Notes: generated by a model not told the origin, from the letters alone. 42,041 bases of DNA from Roseivivax halodurans JCM 10272 (GCF_000521785.1 NZ_JALZ01000023.1:1-42041); one strand, 5' to 3'. Positions 1 through 8,236 are shown, counted from the stretch's first letter. Numbers and translations are program-made.

Positions 1-424
1 GGCCCGACGCTGGCGGCCGAGATGCTGGCCGCGCAGCAAGGTTTGACGGTCTCACTCGAGACGTTGCGGAAGTGGATGGTTGAGGACGGGCTCTGACTGT
101 CCCGCAAGCAGCGGCGGAGCTTCCATCAGCCGCGGCTACGGCGGGAATGCTTCGGCGAACTCGTCCAGATTGATGGCTCCGACCATCGCTGGTTCGAGGA
201 GCGCGCGCCGGCCTGCACGCCCTGGTGTTCATCGACGATGCGAACGGCACGCTGTGCAGCTGCGCTTCGTGCCCTCCGAGAGCACGTTCAGCTATTTTGA
301 CGCGCTTGAGGAATACCTGCTCAAGCACGGCCGGCCGGTCACATTCTATTCCGACAAGCACACCGTCTTCCGCGTCGCCAACCAGGCCGCGAAGACCGGC
401 CACGCTTTTCGCGCCTCGCATTAA
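1..424 (+). pseudogene. Remnant of an ISNCY-type transposase
   Basis: The translation can be followed only by changing frame. Bases 1-93 encode a helix-turn-helix-like piece ending in KWMVEDGL and then a TGA where the next residue would be Trp. The reading continues as a basic stretch and IDGSDHRWFEERAPAC. A frame change near 215 gives VFIDDANGTL, and another near 255 gives LRFVPSESTFSYFDALEEYL followed by FYSDKHTVFRV. The order IDGSxHxWFE, then FIDDAxG, then SDKHxVFR is the DDE-type catalytic core of ISNCY-family transposases (established family pattern). The 5' end lies outside the window. The 3' part breaks off near 410 in unrelated sequence. With a nonsense codon, two frameshifts and a missing C-terminus it cannot be functional. 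It marks past insertion next to the phosphoesterase gene. Confidence 0.85.
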
Positions 425-450
425 GAACTCGGCCGCTCTACATCATACGC

Positions 451-1134
451 ATGGCATCTAGAGATATTCTTTTCTATGGCGACCCGCATGGGCGTTGGGA
501 CCCGCTCTATGAAGCTCTCGATGGGCGGCCGATGGCGGTAATCGTTCTGGGTGACCTGGCCGAAGCCAAGCTCGATCCCGGCGGCGCAGAACGGGCGCGG
601 GAAGCATTCGATGCGGTTCTCAACATAGGGGCGCAGCTCGCGTTTATTGTCGGTAATCATGATGCCGGCACGGATGAGCTCTGGCGGCTCGTCGAGGACT
701 ACGACGAGTTCAGGATCGACGGCCGCGTTCTTGAGATCGATGGAATCAGAACTGCGGGCTTGGGCGGCGTAGTGCGCGGGCGGATCTGGTACGGCGAGGG
801 AAAGCCACGCGTTTCCACGGAAGCAGAGCTCATCGCAGCCACCCCCCGGCAAGAGAGGTGGAAGGGAGGCATCCCGAAGGCGCACCGTACGACGCTTATG
901 CCGTGGACAGTGGAAGAACTCAGAAGTCAAACAACTGACTTGCTTGTCACGCATGAAGCTCCCCTGCCCCATCAGTACGGATTCGAATTTATCAATCGCT
1001 TGGCCGCCGATATGGGCGCCCAACTGGTTGTTCACGGGCACCATCATCGAACGTATTCCGACGTAACGAAGGACGGTATCAGTATTCAAGGCGTAGGCCT
1101 CGCCCATGTCTGGCGACTAGAAATTGAAATGTAA
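451..1134 (+). CDS. Calcineurin-like metallophosphoesterase
   Basis: A 227-aa cytoplasmic protein carrying the full metallophosphoesterase signature: D11-x-H13 near the N-terminus, GD at 34-35, GNHD at 68-71, a lone His at 168 in VTHEAP, and the histidine cluster HGHHHR at 195-200. These residues bind two metal ions in this superfamily, which hydrolyses phosphomono- or phosphodiesters. The substrate cannot be told from sequence. ATG at 451 is the first in-frame start after the transposase wreck. No strong ribosome site is visible, so the exact start is less certain. A larger antisense frame across the same bases lacks any family pattern and is a shadow. This is one of three genes of this superfamily in the window, with 9561 and 38998; they differ in layout and are not recent duplicates. 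Confidence 0.85.
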   Translation: MASRDILFYGDPHGRWDPLYEALDGRPMAVIVLGDLAEAKLDPGGAERAREAFDAVLNIGAQLAFIVGNHDAGTDELWRLVEDYDEFRIDGRVLEIDGIRTAGLGGVVRGRIWYGEGKPRVSTEAELIAATPRQERWKGGIPKAHRTTLMPWTVEELRSQTTDLLVTHEAPLPHQYGFEFINRLAADMGAQLVVHGHHHRTYSDVTKDGISIQGVGLAHVWRLEIEM

Positions 1135-1702
1135 TCTTATTGCGCGCCGGTTCCGGATTTCCGAACGGAACGACGCCTTTTCCAAGTGCATAGATTGAAT
1201 CAACCTATGGATTCCATCCCATCGGCTCAGTTTTAGGCTTTGCGACTTCTCGATCGTAACCGCGAGATACGCGCGAGGCGCGCTGGAACCGGTATTCCTG
1301 TGGAGATTTGTGAAACATTTCAGAGTATGCTGCGCCCCGTGCCGCTGATCGGCGACGGACCACGCATCGATCCATATCACCGCCCGGCTTTGCCCGCACC
1401 GTATCCGGATTGGCGCCATCCCCACCCGATCGCGTGCTGAGCCGTTCCAGCTAGTGCGTTATCTCGCTGCTTTTACAGCGTGTAGCTCTCTCAGTTGCAG
1501 AATACTCACCTCAAAAAGCGAAAAACTTATAGACAGTAAGAGAAAATCATGGTGTGGCCTTTGAAGCAATCTTTCGTACTTGCGCTCTGAGCAGTATGAC
1601 CCCTTCGCGAGGGCTGCGTACGAATGCGTACATTCAAATCATGGAAGCAATGATCTACAGTAACCTCGTTGCCACAAACAACATTTTCGAAAGGAAGACG
1701 TT
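1135..1702. other. Gene-less stretch with a small inverted repeat
   Basis: No frame here has a credible start, ribosome site and protein pattern. Near the downstream gene, GAATG-CGTA-CATTC (1622-1635) forms an inverted repeat, overlapped by the direct repeat GCGTAC/GCGTAC (1616-1631). It lies about 70 bases upstream of the gene at 1703, a sensible place for an operator. That role is inference. Confidence 0.35.
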
Positions 1703-3535
1703 ATGAGCAGTGCTGACGAAATCGCTCAATCGGACCGTCGTGAGGATGCGATCGCGCCCTCCGTCGAGGCCGCGCGTCTGAGTTTCGACGTCGAGGAGAT
1801 AACGCCGCAGAAGGCCTCCGAACTGCTTGAAACGGCGGTCAACCCGGTCGAAGATAAAAAAGCGATCGCAACCTATGCGCAGGCGATGTCGAACGGCGCC
1901 TGGATCCTGAACGGCCAGCCGATCATCCTCGACGAGAAAGGCCGCGTGATCGACGGCATCCAGCGGCTGAACGCCTGTATCGTCGCGGAAACCCCGTTCC
2001 AGACGATCGTTGCTCGCAACGTCCGCGCCGACACCCTCCACACGATCGACCAACACCGGCGTCGGTCCTACCAGGGCGTGCTCGAGAGCCGCGGCGTGCG
2101 CAACGCCGGCAAGGTCGTCCGGACCATGTCCAAGCTGATCCGCATCGAGAACGGCAGCCTCGGCCGGGAAAACCTGCCGATCTCGTGGTCGCGCTACGAC
2201 CGCGTGCTCGCGGCGAACCCCGAGATCATCGAGGCCTCCGAGCTTGCGGAGGATACGAAGGGCAGCCGGCTGCATTCCACCGCGCGACCGGTGCTCGCGT
2301 TCATGGCGCTTCGCGCCGGCCGCAAGAAAGAGCTCGTAAGCTTCTTGCGCGAGATCGGTCCGGACCGGACGTCGGGGCTCGACAGCCCGCCGGGCGCGTT
2401 CTGCATGCAGGTCGCGGTGCTGGAATCGAGTGGCGTTCCGCTGCACGTCGACAGCGCGCTGGCGCTGGCGGTTCTTGTGTTCAACGACTTTGTCAAAGGC
2501 AAGAAGGTCACGCAGCACTACGTCTGGAAGCCCGATCTGGGCAATACGCCGATCAACGAAAAGACCGGTGAGCCGATATCGAGGCAGGCTCTGCGCGAGC
2601 ACGCACCCGCCAATCTCGGTCTGCCTCTGGTCGAGGGGTATCCCGGGCTGCGCGACGGCCGTTTCGATACCAGCTCGAGCACGGACGAATTCGGCGGCCA
2701 GACCGACGAGGAGGTGCGTCAGGGCGCACAGACCGACGAGGGACGCGAGCAGGTCCGGATGGTAAACGTCACGCCCGAGCTCGCGCGCAAGTGGCTCGGG
2801 TTCAACAGTGGGAACCGGAAGATCCAGAAGAACCACATCGAAGTGATCAGGCGCGACATCCTCGCCGGCAACTGGATGCTGAACGCCCAGCCGATCTGCT
2901 TCACGGACGATCCCGAGCACCCGCAGGACAACGACACCCCGCGCCTGCTGAACGGTCAGCACCGTCTGCACGCGATTATCGCCGCCGACGCGCCGATCGA
3001 GGTTCCGATCGCCACCGGGATCCCCGAGGCCGCCTTCGCGACCTTCGACACCCATGCCAAGCGCACCGTGCGCCGGATGGGGTCCCGGGTCGACGACCGC
3101 GTCCTCGCGGCGGCCGCGAAGCTGCAGTGGAAGGAAGACAACGGCTATCCTTTGACCGGCAACGGCAACACCCCCTCGTCCACCGAACTGCTGCAGACCC
3201 TGGACGAGCATCCCGACCTCGCCGCCGGTTTCGGCCGCGCTCGCCGCAAGGGCATGACCGAGATCGGCTCCGCGGGCGTCATGACCTACTTCATCTACCG
3301 CGTCACCCGTGAGCACGCCGGCTGGGGAGAGGAATTCCTCGATGGCATCGAGTACGGGGCGAACCTCGACGTGGAGAACCCGATCCTCAAGCTGCGCAAT
3401 ACCGCCAAGGGGCGCCGGGGCGGGCTGAGCCGCGGCGAGACGCTCACGCTGCTGCTCGAGCACTGGGAAACCTACAAAGCGTGGCGCAAGAAGCAGGAAG
3501 AGAAGGCCAAGGGCGACAACCCGCGGCTGATCTGA
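1703..3535 (+). CDS. Tandem-duplicated ParB/Srx-like 'DGQHRL' domain protein
   Basis: A 610-aa protein with the same domain twice. Copy one (about residues 33-125) runs ITPQKASELLET... GAWILNGQPIILDEKG.VIDGIQRLNA, then DTLHTIDQHRRRS. Copy two (about 353-460) runs VTPELARKWLGF.SGNRKI, then GNWMLNAQPICFTDD...LLNGQHRLHAII, then AFATFDTHAKRTVRRMG. The pattern of a leading helix, G.W..N.QPI, (D/N)GQHRL and a late Asp in a (ID/FD)TH or IDQH turn belongs to a ParB-N/sulfiredoxin-like family common in phages and plasmids. Copy one has IQ where the usual motif has QH, so it may be degenerate. Each copy is followed by a long helical tail. The start is fixed by AAGGAAG nine bases upstream. Function unknown; DNA binding or an NTP-dependent activity are both possible. 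The gene stands alone and ends at a terminator. Confidence 0.8.
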   Translation: MSSADEIAQSDRREDAIAPSVEAARLSFDVEEITPQKASELLETAVNPVEDKKAIATYAQAMSNGAWILNGQPIILDEKGRVIDGIQRLNACIVAETPFQTIVARNVRADTLHTIDQHRRRSYQGVLESRGVRNAGKVVRTMSKLIRIENGSLGRENLPISWSRYDRVLAANPEIIEASELAEDTKGSRLHSTARPVLAFMALRAGRKKELVSFLREIGPDRTSGLDSPPGAFCMQVAVLESSGVPLHVDSALALAVLVFNDFVKGKKVTQHYVWKPDLGNTPINEKTGEPISRQALREHAPANLGLPLVEGYPGLRDGRFDTSSSTDEFGGQTDEEVRQGAQTDEGREQVRMVNVTPELARKWLGFNSGNRKIQKNHIEVIRRDILAGNWMLNAQPICFTDDPEHPQDNDTPRLLNGQHRLHAIIAADAPIEVPIATGIPEAAFATFDTHAKRTVRRMGSRVDDRVLAAAAKLQWKEDNGYPLTGNGNTPSSTELLQTLDEHPDLAAGFGRARRKGMTEIGSAGVMTYFIYRVTREHAGWGEEFLDGIEYGANLDVENPILKLRNTAKGRRGGLSRGETLTLLLEHWETYKAWRKKQEEKAKGDNPRLI

Positions 3536-3561
3536 TCTCAGGACAAATGCACAGACCGTTG

Positions 3562-3593
3562 AACCTGTCGCGCGGTGCGCGGCAGGTTTTTCT
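3562..3593 (+). terminator. Intrinsic terminator after the tandem ParB-like gene
   Basis: AACCTGTCGCG and CGCGGCAGGTT pair with one mismatch around a short loop and run into TTTTTCT. It lies 26 bases after the stop at 3535. Confidence 0.8.
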
Positions 3594-3674
3594 ATTGGAC
3601 CCGGAGATGCGGCACACCGGCCGCGAGGGCAGATCCGGCTTGTCCAAATGGTCGGCTGGCGTTGGTCGAGACGA

Positions 3675-3974
3675 TCAGTGATCCTCGATCATGCACAGGT
3701 ATGCGGAATAGACCCAGCCCTCGCGGCCGTTGACGTCACCGACTGAGACCCTGAACCACGACCCCCGCCGCTCCCAGTCCATGACAACCGTACCGGGGCC
3801 CAGTCTTTCCAGCATCCTGTAATCCGAGCCGGGACCCGCCCTCATCGCCAGGAAATTATCCCCGTCAGGATCAAGACCGCACACCACGAAGACGTCTGGC
3901 GCATAGGCCTGAGCCGTCTGTGGAACGAAGAGCGCCGCGGTCGCGCAAATGAACAGCGTAGATAGCAGACGCAT
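3675..3974 (-). CDS. Secreted bacterial SH3-domain protein
   Basis: A 99-aa protein with a Sec signal peptide (basic start, hydrophobic core, cleavage after AQA at about residue 23). The rest is a single SH3_3-type domain: LAMRAGPGSDYRMLERLGPG, then WERRGSWFRVSV, then GREGWVYSAYL. Bacterial SH3 domains of this type usually bind cell-wall or protein ligands in the periplasm. The open frame extends far upstream on this strand, but ATG at 3974 is preceded by GGAGG seven bases away, and everything before it is shadow of the plus-strand gene at 4200. Two cysteines (VVCG and YLCM) could form a disulfide after export. No partner gene is evident. Confidence 0.85.
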   Translation of the reverse strand: MRLLSTLFICATAALFVPQTAQAYAPDVFVVCGLDPDGDNFLAMRAGPGSDYRMLERLGPGTVVMDWERRGSWFRVSVGDVNGREGWVYSAYLCMIEDH

Positions 3975-4199
3975 ATAGATATCCTCCAATGGACGAGAAA
4001 AAGGCGACCTCAACAATTCAATACAACAATGCGATAATGGTAGCCTACCCCGATCGCGCCCGCGGAGCAACGCGGCAGGCATGTGCCCGCTGCCGTTACC
4101 GTACTCTCGAGGTTCAAGCGCCGAGGTGTGAAAGGAAACTGCGGACCTTGCGCAGTTTGCGACAAACTTAATTACTGCATCGCAGAACAGGAGGTGATG

Positions 4200-5252
4200 A
4201 TGCAGCACGACCGATCCATTCTGAAAGCGGTGACCAACAAAGATTATCGGGATACGCTGTCCGGCCTTCTCGACGAGGGCTGGAATGCCGATCGCACCGG
4301 CAAGAACCACATCCGGCTCACCCACCCGGGCGCGGCGTCGCCGGTGATCGCCTCGGGAACGCCAAGCAGCGCGCGGTCGGCGCTCAAGGTGCGCGCCCAA
4401 TGCCGGCGCGCCCTGCGGCAGGCAATGGACGCGCCCGCCGAGCCGCCCGCGCCCAAGAGCTTCCTGGAAGAGGTTCGGGAGGGGGAGTTCGATCTTAGCC
4501 CCAGGCGCAAGCGCAAGAAGCGCTGGTCCCCGGGGGAACGGAAATCCCGCCTGTCCGTCCCCGCCCCGTCGCCCGAATTGCCCCGGGAACCCGAGACGGA
4601 CCGGGAGGACCAAGATGCACAACCCGAATGCGAAATTCCTAAGCCCAACACGCCTCAATCAGAAGAGAACATTATGGACCTTGCCGTTCAAACCGACGCC
4701 GCCAACCTCCGGCAGACCGCCCCTGCGCTCACGGACATCGCGCCGGCCGCGACGCCTGACCCGGCGCCATCTCGCGGGCCGACCCTGGGCTCGATCCCCG
4801 GCGATCTGCTTGGCATCGCCCTGCGGATCCTGAGCGGAGAGCTGCAGACCATCGCGGTCACCGCCGACATGGTCGGCAAGACGCTCGTTCTCGATGGCAA
4901 AGGCTGGATGGTCGATGGCGCAGTGCCGCCCACGCAGGCATCGCTCGCTGATCGGGCCCGGTCGACACAAGAACAGGCGCGGGTCGACGAGCCGCGCGGG
5001 GTGCGATCGGTCCCCCTCGAATTGGACGAGCTGTCAGGGCGCATCCGCCACGTCTTCGAACAGTTTCCCGACGAATGGATGGACATCGCGCAGCTTGCCG
5101 GCCTCGTGGACAATCTCGCCGGCAACTCCGCCCGGGCGCACAATCAGGCCCTGCGGTTCCGCGCGAAGCGCATGGCGGCGACAGGGATCCTCGAGCTGCG
5201 CAAAACAGGCACCGCCAAGAAACCGACGACGAGTTTCCGCATCGCGCGCTGA
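4200..5252 (+). CDS. Unknown protein with HicA-like N-terminal domain
   Basis: About 350 aa. AGGAGG at 4189-4194 points to the ATG at 4200; an ATG three bases earlier and an upstream frame from 4083 are less well placed. Residues about 10-75 read LLDEGW-x3-RTGKNHIRLTHP, then SGTPSSARSALKVRAQCRRAL. This matches the dsRBD-like fold of HicA-type mRNA interferases, with the His of the GKxH motif conserved, and resembles proteins annotated HicA-like in phages. A low-complexity Pro/Ala/Arg linker follows (about 80-200). A C-terminal helical domain (about 270-350) ends FRAKRMAATGILELRKTGTA and looks like a winged-helix tail. There is no HicB gene beside it, and the extra 275 residues are unlike a normal toxin, so it may be an RNA- or DNA-binding regulator. 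Domain assignment is from pattern only. Confidence 0.6.
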   Translation: MQHDRSILKAVTNKDYRDTLSGLLDEGWNADRTGKNHIRLTHPGAASPVIASGTPSSARSALKVRAQCRRALRQAMDAPAEPPAPKSFLEEVREGEFDLSPRRKRKKRWSPGERKSRLSVPAPSPELPREPETDREDQDAQPECEIPKPNTPQSEENIMDLAVQTDAANLRQTAPALTDIAPAATPDPAPSRGPTLGSIPGDLLGIALRILSGELQTIAVTADMVGKTLVLDGKGWMVDGAVPPTQASLADRARSTQEQARVDEPRGVRSVPLELDELSGRIRHVFEQFPDEWMDIAQLAGLVDNLAGNSARAHNQALRFRAKRMAATGILELRKTGTAKKPTTSFRIAR

Positions 5253-5286
5253 CGACGCGCGCGGCACCTCCTGCGGCGTGAAGGAC

Positions 5287-5335
5287 GCTCCGGCGCATTC
5301 TCGGCGCCGGAGCGAATACGTTTCTCGTTTTCGCG
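5287..5335 (+). terminator. Likely terminator hairpin
   Basis: GCTCCGGCGC (5287-5296) pairs perfectly with GCGCCGGAGC (5304-5313) across a seven-base loop. The following sequence is T-rich but interrupted, so termination may be partial. It lies 35 bases after the stop of the preceding gene. Confidence 0.6.
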
Positions 5336-5379
5336 AATATCCATGAGGGTCTCCGTACCCGCCTCGAGGATCCGCCCGC

Positions 5380-6069
5380 ATGTTCCGCCGTATCGACCGC
5401 GTCAGTCACGTGGGATCTCTCGATCCCGCCAGCCGCACCGAGCGCGCCTCGCTCGAGGGGCCGTGCCTGTCGGTATCGGTCAATCCCGAGGACTGGAGCT
5501 GCATCGCCCGGGTCTCCGGCCCGACATGGGAGCTGTCCTGCCCCGGCGCCCTCTGGCTCGATGCCGGAAACCTGCCGGACGCGGACATGGCCGCGATCAT
5601 GTCCTGGGCCGAGGCTGAGGGTTACGCCGAACCGGCGCGGATCTGGCGCGCCTGGCACTTCGACGGCGAGGCGGACAGCTGGAGATATTTCTCCTTGCCC
5701 AGCCGTGACGCGGCTCTTGCCGAGATCGATGCGGACGATGCCGACCCCGATGACGAGGTGCCGTCGGAAACCGGCGATCTCGTGGACTGGACCCCCGGTT
5801 GGCGCCTGACCGAACGGGCGATGGCGGCTCTCGAACGCCGGTCCGACGATCTCGATGGGCCCGGCGGCGCGATCATTCTCTATGCCATGCTGAAGCTTGC
5901 CCCGGCCGAGCCGGGTCTCGTCGGCATCTGGTGGGACGAGGAGTACGATCCGCTCTCGCTGAGTTGCCCGCGGGGCGGGATCCTGCCCGGCCGGATCGCG
6001 CTCTTCGAGATCCGCGACGAATACGGCGCCCCGCCGCCGTTCCGGACGATAGAGGATCCGGCGCCATGA
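5380..6069 (+). CDS. Unknown acidic protein, first of a pair
   Basis: A 229-aa protein that I do not recognise. It is acidic, with Asp runs around residues 115-130 (DADDADPDDE) and many Trp residues (WSCIA, WELSC, WRAWHFD, WRYFSLP). It has no signal peptide or membrane segment. Its stop overlaps the next start as ATGA at 6066, so the two are translated as a coupled pair. Codon use is strongly GC at third positions, which supports real coding. The start is less certain: ATG at 5380 has no strong Shine-Dalgarno. A TTTTCGCG element near 5329 resembles, but does not match, the TTTTCGCA motif found upstream of other genes here. Confidence 0.65.
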   Translation: MFRRIDRVSHVGSLDPASRTERASLEGPCLSVSVNPEDWSCIARVSGPTWELSCPGALWLDAGNLPDADMAAIMSWAEAEGYAEPARIWRAWHFDGEADSWRYFSLPSRDAALAEIDADDADPDDEVPSETGDLVDWTPGWRLTERAMAALERRSDDLDGPGGAIILYAMLKLAPAEPGLVGIWWDEEYDPLSLSCPRGGILPGRIALFEIRDEYGAPPPFRTIEDPAP

Positions 6070-6773
6070 GCCGCCGCGGCTTCTTCTCGACCTGCGTCGG
6101 CTGGCCGGAGGCGCTGCACGCGGCCAAGGACTGGCTCGACGAGAGGGCCGAGCCGATCACTCGGCAGACGTTCCTCCGCCTGGTCGATCGCGCCGACATG
6201 ACCCGGGTCGAGCGCGAACTCGGCTACGGCCCGCGGTTGCAGATGGCGAGCGATCCCTACGTGTCCTATTACCGCGAGCCGCATTCCGGTATTCCGTATT
6301 TCGTATGGTCCGCCATCGAACATGTTTTCGCGGAGCGGGCGGAGATCGAGGCGCTCGACCGGCATGCACGGGAAGACGAGATGCGAGCCGAGGCGGGGCT
6401 GCTGGTGATCGACCGCCTTGGCCTGATGGCGGGTTCGCCGCCCAGCGATCCCGATTACGACGGCGACCTCGAGGACGAGGCGATCGACAGGCTGATCACC
6501 CATGACGGCGCCCTTGTCGTCACGTTCGACGCCCGGGATGCCACGCTGCCCCCGTACCTGTCGCTGACCCGGGAGCGGGCTCTCGCCCATGCTGCCCGCG
6601 CCGGCGCGGTGCGGGTCTGGTGCGGGGATGGCGCTCCGCCCGAGGCCTGGACCGGTCATCCCGAGCGGGTGGATCCCGAGAACCTCAGGGCCTTCGTCGA
6701 GGGGCTGGGTCTTGGCCTCGAGGTGGATTTTCTCTCGCCGCAGCACCAATCGGAGCTCGTACCGAGCGCCTAG
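6066..6773 (+). CDS. Unknown protein, coupled to upstream gene
   Basis: A 235-aa protein of unknown family, beginning MSRRGFFSTCVGWPEAL. It starts inside the stop codon of the 5380 gene (ATGA), so I chose 6066 rather than the longer frame from 5799, whose extra part is shadow. It is acidic and Asp/Glu-rich, with the stretch SDPDYDGDLEDEAIDRLITHDG at about 138-159 and no membrane segment. The C-terminal half (ERALAHAARAGAVRVWCGDG) looks like a compact alpha/beta fold. No catalytic signature is obvious. It converges on the small minus-strand gene at 6784, only ten bases away, with no hairpin between them. Confidence 0.65.
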   Translation: MSRRGFFSTCVGWPEALHAAKDWLDERAEPITRQTFLRLVDRADMTRVERELGYGPRLQMASDPYVSYYREPHSGIPYFVWSAIEHVFAERAEIEALDRHAREDEMRAEAGLLVIDRLGLMAGSPPSDPDYDGDLEDEAIDRLITHDGALVVTFDARDATLPPYLSLTRERALAHAARAGAVRVWCGDGAPPEAWTGHPERVDPENLRAFVEGLGLGLEVDFLSPQHQSELVPSA

Positions 6774-6783
6774 ACTTCAAAAC

Positions 6784-7050
6784 CTAATCGATGATGCCCA
6801 ATCTTTCCGAGACCGCCACCGAGATCACGGCGTCATCGGTCTCGAGTTCGTCCAGGACGGCAGGATCGAACTCCGCGGTGAACATTTCGTCGTCGATCCG
6901 CTGGCGCACGCTGACGTGCTCCGGAACGTATCCCCGGACCTGGACTTTCACGATGGCCCGCAGCCTGTTGCAGTCGTGCTTGCCGCTATCGGCATGCGAG
7001 ACGCCGCTGATTTTACGTAGCCGGTTCTGTTGAACCTGGAATCCGCTCAT
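6784..7050 (-). CDS. Small unknown protein
   Basis: An 88-aa protein beginning MSGFQVQQNRLRKISGVSHA. The frame is open further upstream to 7149, but ATG at 7050 follows GAAAGG at a fair distance, and the upstream part is basic shadow sequence. The middle (AIVKVQVRGYVPEHVSVRQRIDDEMFTAEFDPAVLDEL) alternates hydrophobic and polar residues in beta-strand style, and the tail is acidic. Unrecognised; similar small single-domain proteins are common among plasmid and phage genes. A possible -10 (TATATT) lies near 7090 on this strand. Confidence 0.55.
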   Translation of the reverse strand: MSGFQVQQNRLRKISGVSHADSGKHDCNRLRAIVKVQVRGYVPEHVSVRQRIDDEMFTAEFDPAVLDELETDDAVISVAVSERLGIID

Positions 7051-7207
7051 CGCCCGCCTTTCGCGATCGATCTGTCTGTCACTCCAATATAGCCGTTCCG
7101 GCATCGGCCGGCGAGTCCACGACATTGCGGAAGAGGCGACGAGCGTCACGCTGCTGTGCCTTCATGTCTCTCCCATCGTGTCAGGGAGGGAACTGCGATT
7201 GCTGGCG

Positions 7208-7244
7208 CAAAAGCATATGCCCGGCGCCCCAGGCCGCCGGGCAT
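7208..7244 (-). terminator. Intrinsic terminator on the minus strand
   Basis: ATGCCCGGCG and CGCCGGGCAT form a perfect 10-bp stem with an eight-base loop (7217-7244). Read on the minus strand it runs into ATGCTTTTG. It sits 24 bases after the stop of the 37-codon frame at 7268, supporting transcription from that side. Confidence 0.65.
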
Positions 7245-7267
7245 TCTCGATCCGCGCGTATCGCGCG

Positions 7268-7381
7268 TCATTTCGGATAGAGGTTCGCCGAGTTTGCGCC
7301 GGGGTACACGCGGGCGCCTTGCGGCGGAAGTTGGGCGACGCCGTTGGCAGCGGCACGCGGGAAAAAGGCTTGTTGGCCCAT
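7268..7381 (-). CDS. Possible 37-aa small protein
   Basis: MGQQAFFPRAAANGVAQLPP and a further 17 residues ending NLYPK. ATG at 7381 follows a GAAAGAG sequence about eight bases away, and the frame ends shortly before a good intrinsic terminator on the same strand. It has no known family, and is Pro/Ala/Gln-rich without a membrane segment. The start, the terminator and GC-rich third positions argue that it is expressed. Its small size leaves the call tentative. It could also be the tail of a longer, frameshifted gene whose upstream part lies in the overlapping minus-strand frame ending at 7434. Confidence 0.4.
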   Translation of the reverse strand: MGQQAFFPRAAANGVAQLPPQGARVYPGANSANLYPK

Positions 7382-7433
7382 GGTCGATCTCTTTCGATAA
7401 GGTGGATGTGCGATGTCGGGATCATGCACGACG

Positions 7434-7666
7434 TCATGTCCCATGCGCCGCACAACGTCTTCCGCCGGGAGGTGTTCCTGCGCCTCGCGACATGGCGACG
7501 CGCGCCAGGCGCATGGCTCGGACTCTCTTCCGGATCGCGACGCGCGACGTTTCGGGGCCGTAGCCCCGCCGGACCGGCTCCTCGAACAGCGGTCTCTCCA
7601 GACAGTCGTAAAGCGGCCCCGCCTCTCCGCCGATAACGAGGTCCTGCTTATCGTCCGCCGTCCGCA
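7434..7666 (-). CDS. Doubtful small ORF downstream of mazG-like gene
   Basis: A frame that can start at TTG 7666, overlapping the end of the MazG-like gene, and encodes about 77 aa (DLVIGGEAGPLYDCLERPLF... SRVAIRKRVRAMRLARVAM). The first 55 residues look protein-like. The C-terminus is Arg/Gly-rich and poor. A neighbouring frame continues more sensibly (EAQEHLPAEDVVRRMGHDVVHDPDIAHPPY), so a frameshift near 7500 may have broken one longer gene. I see no family match. Confidence 0.3.
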
Positions 7667-8163
7667 AGCGCCGCGGCGGTGCCGGCCCATTTCTCGAGTT
7701 TCGGCGCCGCCATCGCGGTGAGGCGCGCATCGGTCATGCCCGGCTCGGCGAGACGGACGATACGGATCGCCCGAACCAGCGCCTGCAGGAGCAGGCCCGT
7801 CGACATGCCGTGACCCTCGATGTCGCGCGCGGCGGTGCCGAGAGCGATGAGAAGCGCGCGCAGTTCGGTGCGGATGTCGCCGCCCTCTTCATCGAGCGCA
7901 GTGGCCACGTAGGCCGTCGCCAGCCCCGAGATATCCTCGCGTGCGGTCATCCGCAGCAGGTCGACCAGGCAGAGTGCAACGTCGAGCGCCTCGCCGGCCA
8001 CCCCGTCCGGACCGGGCGCCTTGTACGAGCGGCCACCTGCGATGACGATCTCCTCGGACAACTCGCCGAGTTCGCTCATCGTGTGCTCGATGATATCGAA
8101 CGCAGTCCGTCCGTTCTCGATGGCCTGGGCTTCGGCAAGCACATGACAGACGAAGCTGGTCAT
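7648..8163 (-). CDS. MazG-like nucleotide pyrophosphohydrolase family protein
   Basis: A 171-aa all-helical protein. It has the all-alpha NTP pyrophosphatase signature ExxE-(12-28)-ExxD: the Glu residues of SELGELSEEI at about 32-41, and GEALDVALCLVDLL at about 57-70. This fold (MazG, dUTPase-2, HisE) binds magnesium through these acids and removes pyrophosphate from nucleoside triphosphates. The exact substrate is not predictable. ATG at 8163 has AAGGAA seven bases upstream, so I dropped the eleven extra residues of the longer frame. It is divergent from the 8237 gene across 73 bases that contain one copy of the TTTTCGCA motif, which could serve both directions. The C-terminal 90 residues extend beyond the minimal domain and may mediate oligomerisation. 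Confidence 0.7.
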   Translation of the reverse strand: MTSFVCHVLAEAQAIENGRTAFDIIEHTMSELGELSEEIVIAGGRSYKAPGPDGVAGEALDVALCLVDLLRMTAREDISGLATAYVATALDEEGGDIRTELRALLIALGTAARDIEGHGMSTGLLLQALVRAIRIVRLAEPGMTDARLTAMAAPKLEKWAGTAAALADGGR

Positions 8164-8209
8164 CTCGCGTTCCTTTTCTCGTAGCGTTTCCGGCACCCTA
8201 TGGTATTAT

Positions 8210-8217
8210 TTTTCGCA
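8210..8217 (+). promoter_or_regulatory. TTTTCGCA motif, copy 1
   Basis: Exact TTTTCGCA inside a TATTATTTTTCGCAATT tract, between the divergent 8163 and 8237 starts. It is an AT-rich island in GC-rich DNA. See the findings for the set. Confidence 0.5.
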
Positions 8218-8236
8218 ATTCAATGCGGAGCACGAC

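Noticed and set aside
1655-3463. 602-codon open frame on the minus strand
   Set aside because: It is antisense to the tandem-domain gene, has no ribosome site or family pattern, and is Arg/Asp/Val-rich as expected of a shadow in GC-rich DNA.
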